A stretch of 64,000 nucleotides of DNA from Aspergillus flavus (lineage: Eukaryota; Ascomycota; Eurotiomycetes; Eurotiales; Aspergillaceae): assembly GCF_009017415.1 (NCBI RefSeq), contig NC_092405.1:868001-932000 (forward strand), read 5' to 3'. A model generated the notes under the pieces. That model was not told where the DNA came from and did no database searches. It saw nothing but the letters and a program-made list of their open reading frames with translations. Each line of letters opens with the position of its first letter. Within the stretch, counting starts at the first letter, position 1. The translations under genes and the position numbers were made by a program. Of this stretch, positions 55,359 to 64,000 are shown piece after piece.

Positions 55359-57170
55359 CCGGGCGCTCCGTTCTTATAACCCTTCACCGTCCTTGTCAGG
55401 GAAGAGGACGAGAGCGAGGAGGCATCATAAAAATGTCATGAGGGGTACCACCCCGGATCCACGTGGTAGGAATGACTCTTGATAACGACAATTCTTCTCA
55501 AGTCATAAAAATCGGAATGTGTGTAAGCTGTGCCGTTCGTTTCTCGTTAGGGCACGAGCTCCCGTTCGATGATGAGTCTCGACCCAGAATTTCCATCTGG
55601 CGATCTTCCCGAAACGGAAGCCAAGAGGGAAGTCGGTTCGTAAGCTTTCAAGGTTTTCCGGGGATCCACCACACACGCCCCTAATTTTGGAAGATGACAA
55701 CCGTCCAGAATGATCGAGGAAGCACCGTGTGGAAAGTACTAGAGAAGGATAATTCCGTCCGTGTGACTAAGTGGCAACAGGAGTGCCAGGTTCGAGAACA
55801 GAATTTTCTCCACAACGGAAAATCTCCGGCGGTGTCAGCGTGAAGAGTTTTCTTCAACGCGGCTCCATGCATGAGGTGGTTGGAGATCGATCATGTTGAG
55901 TAAGTTGAATATAGCCCGAGATGTTGGACCTGAAGCTTAAAGTTGGGTTTTGGCTCCTCGCTTGATCGACCTTCGAATGAGGAGGCTTATCTTGATTCTC
56001 CGTGCATTACTCGGGTCGGAAACCCGGGTGACCCACAGTGGTTTATCCACTGACGAGATCCTCGGTTGGCACGTTTTAGTCTCGAATGTTGGGCAAGGAC
56101 AGGGACAAATGTTCTTCAGGTCTTAAAATTGGCCCATGCTTTTTTTTTAACTTCGTCAAGGATGCAGGTAACTCTCGTCTCTGTCTCGTTTATTCTAATT
56201 GTAGCATATGTTCCACGCTTCTTCTTCTAAGGGTCTTGCGTACCAGTCAGCTATCTTGGGTAGGTCTAGGATCAATGTAGTAGGCACCCGATTGAAGGCG
56301 GTGTCAAAGGAATGACCACACATCTTGGGAAGGTTTCCAGAAGACACGTCAAGGGGCTATGATAGCTCAAGCCCAAAGAAACAGGCCCACCAAGAAGGTA
56401 TACTCAATGGCCAGACTGATGGCTTTCGGGCGGTGAGTTGAAATTAGAAAGGAACCCCCACACCAGTTCTGACTATCGCACATTGCACCATCGGCTCTTC
56501 GCACCCAAAAGGACGGTCGATGGCTTGAGAAAGCACTCAGGTAGATACGGCGTCGTCTAAGCAGGCATCAGGTGACTGGTGGAGAGTTGATAGTGCGAAA
56601 CGGACTCATTATGTCTCCATCGCTTAGTATGACCACGCATCTGGATCGTTCGATTTTGACGCCTCTATAGAGCACGCCATATGAGTTGTCTTGTGATCTG
56701 TCGCGGCAGTGGAGCTGGTGTGTGTTGGTGTGTGTTGGTGTTCCTCGCAAGGAGTCCAAGCGACGGATGATTGTCGGATTTCCTCCGGTGATTTTCTTTT
56801 CGGTACTAGTGTGTTTCCCCGACGCTGCTTTATGCTTAGGAAGTATGGGGTAAAAAGCCTGAGTAAAACGGCGCCGGCTTCCCAACCATGAGATATATAA
56901 TACCTGATACAGTCCAGCTAGTCGCTACTCCTTGGTTTACGTAAATCACCACTCGCCAACCCTGCACATATTTAGAAAACTACTACTCTCGCTAATCACT
57001 CTTGCAGAAGGACAAACTCTTCCAGATATAATCGAGTTCTTGAAAGCATGTATTTATAAGCTAATATACGGTGCCAGTGCGTGAGATTTCGTACAGCACC
57101 ATAATGAACCCAGCGATGAGGATTTCACGACATGCCACAGACACCATAGTCGCGTATACGAGTAACCATT
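55359..57170. other. 1.8-kb intergenic region
   Basis: Promoter of the arrestin gene on the left and 3' flank of the ligase gene on the right. A small GTGTGTTGGT repeat lies at 56716-56742. A 105-codon minus-strand frame (56568-56885) has no support. Nothing else seen. Confidence 0.4.
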
Positions 57171-59171
57171 TTATAACTTAGCAGTCGCCTTCTCATCCCG
57201 AACAACCAACCTCTTCTCCCCACTTTCCCTCTTTCTCTCCCGATCTCTCAGTACTCGCCGTAGGATCTTCCCACTTGGACTCTTCGGAATCTCATCCATA
57301 AACTCCACCTCGACAATCCATTTATGGCGCACCTTCTTTGCCTTGACGTACTCAATCAGCTCCCTCCCAACGCTTTTCACGGCATCTCCGGTCGCCAGTC
57401 TAGACTTCGCCGCAGCGTTGACCACAACATACGCCTTCGGTTTCTCCCCCGAATAATCATCTGGGACCGATGTGACCGCCGCGTCGTCCACTTCAGGGTG
57501 CCCAAGCAACAAGTCCTCCAATTCAGCAGGTGAAACCCCAATCCCTTTCACTTTAATCATCTCCTTGATCCGATCTGTAATCACAAGGAACCCCTCCTGA
57601 TCCATATACCCCACATCCCCCGTATGCAACCACCCATCTGAATCAAACGTTTCTCGCGTTGCTTTCTCATTCCCCAAGTATCCCATAACCACCTGAGGCC
57701 CCCGGGCCAGAATCTCACCCTCTTCGCCATACCCCAATTCCTTCCCATTTTGAGTGTTAAGAATTTTCACCTCGGTATTAGCAACGAGTATCCCCGCCCG
57801 TTGCGCATACTCGTACGTCTGCTTTTCAGGTGGATGAGCTGTGATACAGCTGCAAGACTCCGTCATCCCATACCCCTGCTTAAACCCTGTCCAGGGGAAC
57901 CGGGCCTCCAGCTTCTGGAGAATTTCACCTGATATAGGAGCTGCACCGGAGGAAAAGGTTTTCACATGCGAGAGGTCGTATTTGGATACAATCGGATCAG
58001 TGAGGAGACGGATTATGATGGGGGGTACGGAGAGAATCTCGGTGATTTGATATTCGACTATGGTTGCGAGCATGGATTCCATTGTGAAGGACGGGAGCAT
58101 ATACACGGTGCTATTGCGGATTACAGGGAGGTGCATTTGGTGAACCAGCCCAGTGACTTTTCTGTGTCAACATTTCATCTCTGGTAAGGAAGCAGGAGTG
58201 TGGCCTACTATGGAACAAAGGCAATACAGCCAATGATTTGTTCACATCCTTCCGCAAAATTTGATCCACTTGCATACATTGCGCGATGACGTTGTGATGC
58301 GCGATCATCACCTGCCCAGTCCCATATTAGCCAACACTCGACAAATCCATACACGGACGATACATACAGCTTTCGGCAGCCCCGTTGTTCCTGAACTAAA
58401 ACTTAAAAATCCACACACATCCCGGTTTGACTTACCACGAGGGAGCTCAAAAGGTGTCGTCTGTCCAGTGGGTCCATAGCTTCTCCCTTTTCGGACGAGA
58501 TCCTGAACGGATATATACTCGCCCTTTTCGCCCTCGAGAAGGAAGATCCGCTCAGTAGGGATGCCAGCTTCCCGAGCTGCGGGAACCGCAACGTCCATAC
58601 CGGCAGGGACGGTCATAAGAAATTTGGCATTACCAGTTTTGAGGGCATAGGTCATTTCTTCGATATTGTAGGCAGGGGATGCGCCAGATATTATAGCACC
58701 TTTTATATGTAGCCAGCATCAGCAGTGCATTCGTCGTTATGGGGGAAGGGGCGAATAGAACAAAGACTTGCCGGCACGAACAGCCGCTAACATGGCGACT
58801 GGATACCAAATCGTGTTCGGACTGAAGAGGGCAACGGTATCGCCGGGTTGGAGGCCATAGTTGCGCACAAGAGCAGTAGAAACATGGGTCGTGTATTCCT
58901 TTAAGGCATCATAGCGAATTCTCTCCTTTGTGGCGGCATTGACGAAGGCACCGAGCTTGTCGGGGTTGTTGGAGTTTAGGGGAGAGTAGCGGGAGTCAAA
59001 CAGCCATTTCCAGATTGTGATATCCGTGGGGACTGTTTATTACTTAACCGTCAGTAAAATTTCAAAGTGCTTAATCCTTGAACGGTTATTGTAACGGTAG
59101 AGTTGGGAAGGAAGAATGAACAAGGGGAACGTACTTTTGATACGCGGTCGATCCGACTGAAAGACCACCAT
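57171..59171 (-). CDS. 4-coumarate-CoA-ligase-like acyl-CoA synthetase, probably peroxisomal
   Basis: Five exons on the minus strand: 59171-59135, 59032-58772, 58699-58368, 58311-58209 and 58156-57171, giving 572 aa. Intron 2 has a GC donor (GCAAGT) instead of GT. The adenylation motifs are all present: FLSFSSGTTGLPKAV (AMP site), QGYGMTESC, GWLHTGDVGYMD, DRIKEMIKVKGIGVSPAELE and PKSPSGKILRRVLR with the catalytic Lys. The enzyme activates a carboxylic acid to acyl-AMP and then acyl-CoA; the family covers aryl, fatty and other acids, so the substrate is open. The C-terminal AKL is a variant PTS1 signal. It lies on the same strand as the Zn2Cys6 regulator 430 bp upstream and near a divergent MFS transporter. 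Confidence 0.9.
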
Positions 59172-59601
59172 TTTGATGCTGTTTTGCCTGATTTTGATTT
59201 CAATCCTGATTGAAGAGCTTTTAATTGGAGAATGGACACTAAAGTTGCGCCTTGTCACCCCGGGGGATATATTATAGTTCATGCGGGGAAGCAGTAGACC
59301 GAGGTCAACACATACCCCGCATGTCGGGTATGGATAACTTGTTTGCTCGTCCAATCAGTATATTTAGGTCCATTAAGTGTAGATTAGACTCTGCGATTAG
59401 CTTTATCGAATACCGAGGGCACCACCCGATGCAGACCGTAGTAGGTATTTAAGTTAGTGGAGGTTGTATTGACATCGAATAATCAAGGCAGAGTCCCGCC
59501 TATCAGACTAGGTATAAGGATTTAGCTCCGCTGCTTGTATTTTGCAACCTTGGTAGTAGCACTTGGACTCCGTGATACCATGCTGTTTACCGCTGTATAC
59601 T
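59172..59601. other. Ligase promoter region
   Basis: 430 bp between the regulator gene's end and the ligase start, both on the minus strand. No other gene. Confidence 0.45.
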
Positions 59602-61111
59602 TCAAACCATGAGAACAGCGTCGTTGAAGTTGCGCATGCCAAGCGCCAGACTAAAGTTGGGCATTGAATTTCGGTCTACTCTCTCCAAGTACCGCCAACG
59701 CTGTTTCAGCATAGCAAGGTTCCTTGAAAAGATTTCCGATCGAAAGTTGTTGAAAATAGTTTTTAATTTTGTGCTAATAGCAGTTCGGTGTAGTTGCTGG
59801 ATGGCGCAACGCCCCACGATAACCAGGGGCCAACAAAGAAAGCCATCTGATGGCGATTCGGGTGGTAACATCGAGAGGCGAGTGACAAAAGAGGATACCA
59901 TTTCCTGAATGGCAGGGGCAAAAATGGTGATGGACTCATCGATGAGGCTTTGCAAAAATATCACACAAGCAAGGCGATAGAGCTCGAATGTCACACCATC
60001 GTTTATCGTTTCCGCACTCATGTCGGGAAGGATTTGGAAAGAAGCTCGATTATCCCGCAAGTCTCTCTCAGCGCTCACTATGTCACGGTATATTCTCCTA
60101 TTGGAGAACGTGGTTGGTTCAACTTGTGATAGTTGGAGGGCGACGCGGAACAGAATAAAGAATACTTTTTGCGAAGTGCCCATAATTGATCCGCTTTGTA
60201 GGTGCTCAAGAAGACCAGGGAATTCAAATATCTGCCTGGCCTCACTCAGAGACAGATGAACACTGTGAGTAAATGCTGTGATGGAAAAGAAGTAGCAGAA
60301 CATTTCCACAAGAAATTTTCGAAGGGATGAGTTGGGCGGCACCAGGTGGAGTCGAGGCCTTAGTAGGGCGGCCGCAGCGTTTAGATGAGGCAATATCTGA
60401 TCGTTATGACAGTAGTTTTGCGACTACACTGTATTAGAACACTGCCTGATTCGACTCTAATCAAAGGAAACTCACCTCGTGAAGGCAGAATAAGGCAACT
60501 GCTAACAGGTTATGATCTGCAAACGGTTATTATCTTACTATTATATCAAGACTCGTTCCATGCGTACCAGAAGTGGGTTCATTTGCCAATTGCTCTCCAC
60601 TGAGAGCCTCACGCAGGCCCGAAATAGCTCGACCGTAGTACTCAACTGCCGAAGCTTGTAATTCCACGTTCGAATCATACTTCAGTAAATCTTTCGCTGC
60701 GATCATGAGCACACAGTGGAGGATAAGGGGGCTTTCCATGGCTTCCGGGAAAATATGAGAGAGGATCGCAGTTCGTCGATTACCCATCCTGGAAGTTAGC
60801 CACATAGGGCCATGTTTCGCAAAATGGTCTAGAAGCCGGCGAACCAGGCCTGGGCTGGGAACTGCGAAGACCGTCACCATCGCTGCTAGCTCAGGCGGAA
60901 TTGTCATGTCCGAGAGAACTTGACGTCGGCGCGGACGTCGCATGCGCACGGCCACTTCCGTCGTTGGCCATTGGCAGGTGAGATGATTTCGATGGCACCC
61001 TGTGCAGGTGGGATGACGCTCATCACATTTCTTCTTGCGGCGACGGCAGGTAAGGCATCCATCTTTGGAGCGCATGGCAGGCCGAGGCCGTTTACTAGGA
61101 TCTTCAATCAT
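59602..61111 (-). CDS. Zn2Cys6 transcription factor
   Basis: Three exons on the minus strand: 61111-60568, 60516-60476 (41 nt) and 60423-59602, giving 468 aa. Residues 13-46 hold the binuclear cluster CLTCRRRKKKCDERHPTC and TGCHRNHLTCQWP, preceded by a basic stretch (KRPRPAMRSKDG). The rest matches the fungal-specific factor type with LVRRLLDHFAKHGPMWLTS, ILHCVLMIAAKDLLKYD, VEYYGRAISGLREALSGEQ, then NLLAVALFCLHE and NDQILPHLNAAAALLRPR. Such factors bind CGG-type sites as dimers in the nucleus. Placed between an acyl-CoA ligase and an MFS transporter, it is the likely local regulator of both; that link is inference from position only. Confidence 0.9.
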
Positions 61112-61581
61112 TTCCTAGGTTCGTGGGGCTTACGCGCAACCATTGAGGATGCTTCTGGCTATACTGTGTAGGCCCATCATAGAAGGTTGTCCTGAATAAT
61201 GGAAGGTGGATGTCGTGAAAGCTGGAGTGCATCGTCAAGGTGGAGAAAATGGAGACCAGCGCGGCACTTACGCGTCCCGATCAGGTTTAGCGCGGTGGAT
61301 GAACCATCACATCTCGAAGCATACTATTAGGAACAACAACTTCTCCACCTCCAACATCGCACACTTCACCTTTCCCATAAACCAATCGCTGCCATGGCAC
61401 CCCGGAACTACTGCCCGAATTGTGTCGTCGGCCTAGTATTATGGATAGCTCATACGATTACTCCATCTCTCATGGTTACCTAACGTCGGAGGATGATCTA
61501 GGCGCTAATAGCTAATATATATATGATGGTAAATCCAACCCGACAACCTGTTGTTGACATTGTACCCAACCTCGCATTGCA
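61112..61581. promoter_or_regulatory. Divergent promoter between the Zn2Cys6 factor and the MFS transporter
   Basis: 470 bp shared by the two starts. It contains several CGG/CCG triplets, for example around 61430 and 61486, of the kind bound by Zn2Cys6 factors, and an ATATATATA run near 61515. No binding site can be proven from sequence alone. Confidence 0.5.
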
Positions 61582-63133
61582 ATGGTGTCCTCATCGCAGA
61601 TGAAACCTGACACTGGATGTCTCGAGCCTACAAACGAGCTAGCTCGTCAACCCTCTATTACAGAGAGTCGAGAAGACGTAAATGAACGCCTGGCCAAACC
61701 AAATAAATGGAACCACCCAAGATCAAACATTATTCGTGTGTTGACCACATTTTGGGTGTTCTTTGTTATGGGGGCTAACGATGCGGCGTACGGTGTATGT
61801 GTCTGTACAATTTTTCCAGTTAATTCATCGCTAATGAGATCTACAGGCTATACTGCCATATGTTGTTCCCCTCACATCTTAATTATTGATGGTTTAAACT
61901 GACGGCAGGTCTGACAGCTAGAGGAATATTATAACATCCCGTATATGATTGTGTCGTTAGTATTCCTCTCGCCGTTGGTAGGGTACGTCCTGGCGGCATT
62001 GGTCAACAACAAGCTGCATATGGCCCTGGGACAGCGAGGAGTGGCTCTCATTGCACCAGCCTGCCACTTCATTGCGTACATCATCAGCTGCATCCATCCC
62101 CCGTACCCCGCATTAGTTGTGGCGTACATCTTTGCGGGCATTGCAAATGGACTTCATGAGGCTGCATGGAACACATATATCGGCAGTCTAGATAACCCCA
62201 ATGAGCTTCTGGGCCTGCTCCATGGGGTATACGGCCTTGGTGCGGTGATCAGTCCATTAGTGGCGACAAATATGATTACGAAAGCGAAGGTGCCCTGGTA
62301 TTACTTTTATTTTTTCATGGTAGGTCCCTACTATTCTCTTTCTAACGAGATGCTGACTGCTCGGGAGATCGGTATATCTGTCATCGAGGCAGTGGTATGC
62401 CCTACTGCTTTCTGGCGATTCACAGGTGCCGCCTTCCGACAATCGCACGAGCAATCTGACGAGGAATCGGGCGACGAGGCCAAGAATGGACTTCGAGATG
62501 CTCTTTTCACCCGCCCCGCTGCGCGCGTATCTTGGCTCTCTTCCTTTGTCCTACTGTTTTATGTGGGAGTGGAAGTCACGGTCGGCGGCTGGATAGTTAC
62601 CATTATGATGGAAGTTCGACATGCGGCGCCATTCCCCAGCGGCATGACAGCGACTGGATTTTGGCTAGGGATAACTGCAGGACGGGTAGTCCTGGGGTTT
62701 GTCACAGCGAGACTGGGTGAGAAATTAGCCACAACTGTATGCATTCTGATTCCCCCGTTGTCGCTTAGTTGCTAAGTCCGTTCAGATCTACATCTCTTGT
62801 GCAATAGTGTGTGCGTTGATTGTATGGTTGGTTCCCAATTTCTATGTCTCTGCGGTGGTGGTGTCTATCCAGGGTTTCTTCCTCGGTCCACTATTTCCCT
62901 GCGTGGTCGCTGTCATAACCAAGCTTCTGCCCAAGCATCTTCATGTGGCAGCGGTTGGCTTCGTGGCTGCATTTGGAGGTGCTGGTGCAGCAGTCCTCCC
63001 ATTTGTGGCCGGAGGAATTGCACAGGGTACAGGAGTTAAGTCCCTCTTGCCGTTTGTCGTTGGCGTTTCGGCCGGGATATTATTACTTTGGCTCGGGTTA
63101 CCACGACAGAAAAAGAGTGGAGCCCAACAATAG
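61582..63133 (+). CDS. Major facilitator superfamily transporter with a 15-nt microexon
   Basis: Five exons: 61582-61794, 61847-61861 (15 nt), 61918-62319, 62368-62736 and 62786-63133, all phase 0, giving 448 aa. The microexon supplies AILPY and restores GANDAAYGAILPYLEEYYNI, the conserved start of this MFS subgroup (bypass-of-stop-codon-6-like transporters). About twelve membrane segments are visible, for example IVSLVFLSPLVGYVLAAL, VVAYIFAGIANGLHEAAW and VVVSIQGFFLGPLFPCVVAV. The N-terminal 50 residues and a loop near residue 240 are hydrophilic and cytosolic. Likely at the plasma membrane, substrate unknown. It is divergent from the Zn2Cys6 factor, which suggests co-regulation. Confidence 0.85.
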
Positions 63134-63657
63134 CACGTCAATGCCTCACCAGCTCGGTCTAATGACAACGATAGTCCTCTGATACTTTCACTCCACCCCC
63201 GAACCCCGAGAACTCAATCTGAACATAACCGAGATAAATAGAGCTCATCAGCGCTAGTCCTAGATAGGCAGATAGTAAACTATCCATCAGGTGTTCTCAG
63301 CAGAATATGATGTCATATCTCTTGGAGCAGCTCTCCGTACCTCAACTACAATTATCCGACCGTCGATCCTTCACCAATAATAGAATAGGCACATCGCCTC
63401 TCCACAGGATTTCTTCCGGGGAAACGCAAATATTCAGTGAATCAAAAGGCAACCCCGCGAGGATCAGTTCCCTATGCGGAGAGATGTGGGTCTTGACCAC
63501 GCAACGACGAGAAACCACTGCCTTTGAAGACCTCTCATTTGGGTAATTCTCCGGCCAATGTCTTGGATAGCATGAGCTGGTCGAATATATAAATATCCGA
63601 CTCAGTTCATCAATGACTTACAGGGGTAGTATCACATCATAAATCAGCGCCGTCAAA
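63134..63657. other. Intergenic with promoter of the last gene
   Basis: TATA box TATATAAA at 63586-63593, 65 bp before the ATG at 63658. No other gene. Confidence 0.45.
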
Positions 63658-64000
63658 ATGCAACTCAAACAACTCGTCCTCCCCGCCCTTGCCCTAAGCG
63701 GCTCGGCCTTAGGGTCTCCGACGCCCGCCAAAAGAGCCGATGAAAAGGTCGGCTATCTCTCTGTCTACTGGACAACGGACGACGAGAGTGTCTACTTTGC
63801 ATTAAGCGACAATGATGACCCGCTTGGATTTGCCGCAATTAATGGTGGTAAAGCCGTTGTTTCCCCAACTCTGGGTACCAAGGCTGTTCGCGACACGAGT
63901 ATTATTGCGGGACAGGGCAATAATGCTGGGAAATATTGGATTATTGGAACGGACCTCAATATCGACGATGTAAGTTTCATTACTGAATCTTGATCACTAG
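63658..64000 (+). CDS. Secreted GH43-like hydrolase, first exon only (truncated by window edge)
   Basis: Exon 1 is 63658-63969; a GTAAGT donor begins at 63970 and the rest of the gene lies beyond the window. Residues 1-19 (MQLKQLVLPALALSGSALG) are a signal peptide followed by TPAKRAD, a possible Kex2-type KR processing site. VGYLSVYWTTDDESVYFALS, PLGFAAINGGKAVVSP and VRDTSIIAGQGNNAGKYWII resemble the first propeller blade of fungal GH43 arabinofuranosidase/xylosidase-type enzymes, including the RDTSII block usual near the second catalytic acid. Secreted plant-wall polysaccharide hydrolysis is the likely role. Confidence 0.75.

Noticed and set aside
56568..56885. 105-codon minus-strand frame
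   Set aside because: Basic, Thr-rich composition with part of it from a GTGTGTTGGT repeat; no support as a gene.

Overview
This window reads as nuclear DNA of a filamentous ascomycete, most likely an Aspergillus/Penicillium-type Eurotiomycete. The genes carry many short GT-AG introns (47-102 nt in the models below), the transcription factors are Zn2Cys6 and bZIP/DUF3425 types, and the enzymes are typical fungal accessory functions (GMC, 2OG-Fe(II), SDR, NmrA, O-methyltransferase, secreted GH43 and lipase). I found no rRNA, tRNA or CRISPR array. Everything here comes from reading the sequence: no database search was run, and splice sites were placed by eye from frame, GT/AG signals and recalled family motifs.

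Layout. 1-3 kb: 3' part of a fungal transcription factor and a spliced Sulfotransfer_4-type gene. 3.3-6.8 kb: two broken genes, a tyrosinase-like tail (-) and a BBE-type FAD oxidoreductase (+). 7.8-11.2 kb: a small secreted 10-cysteine protein, a six-exon 2OG-Fe(II) dioxygenase and a phenolic acid decarboxylase. 11.2-14 kb: gene-poor, with a 357-bp MITE flanked by TA. 14-22.4 kb: a Ser/Thr-rich single-pass membrane protein, an UNC93-like transporter, an SDR, an NmrA-like protein and a divergent bZIP factor. 22.9-31.1 kb: a ZZ-finger gene, a fructosamine-kinase-like pseudogene, a CAP59/CMT1-type mannosyltransferase, a five-exon regulator joining a C2H2-like finger to a Zn2Cys6 cluster, and a second SDR. 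31.4-38.1 kb: decayed Ty3/gypsy-type retroelement material with three LTR-like repeats and a dead caspase-domain gene. 38.1-41.4 kb: a gene desert.

41.4-51.5 kb: a GMC oxidoreductase broken by one frameshift, a nine-exon secreted GH43 enzyme, an O-methyltransferase, a scytalone-dehydratase-like SnoaL protein and a secretory lipase. 53.9-55.4 kb: an alpha-arrestin-like adaptor with two PPxY motifs. 57.2-63.1 kb: a peroxisome-tagged 4-coumarate-CoA-ligase-like enzyme, a Zn2Cys6 factor and a divergently transcribed MFS transporter; this is the most coherent candidate cluster (enzyme, regulator, transporter). 63.66 kb to the end: first exon of another secreted GH43-like gene.

The overall picture is a fast-changing accessory region. 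Intact many-exon genes sit between clearly dead ones (indels, nonsense codons, an internal deletion, retroelement debris). Because the multi-exon genes read through without error, I infer that most lesions in the broken genes are real rather than poor sequence, although single-nucleotide cases such as the GMC gene need checking. I did not find a convincing wholly new system; the best leads are the 57-63 kb cluster, the two inverted-repeat elements, the possible 29-nt intron and the 15-nt microexon.
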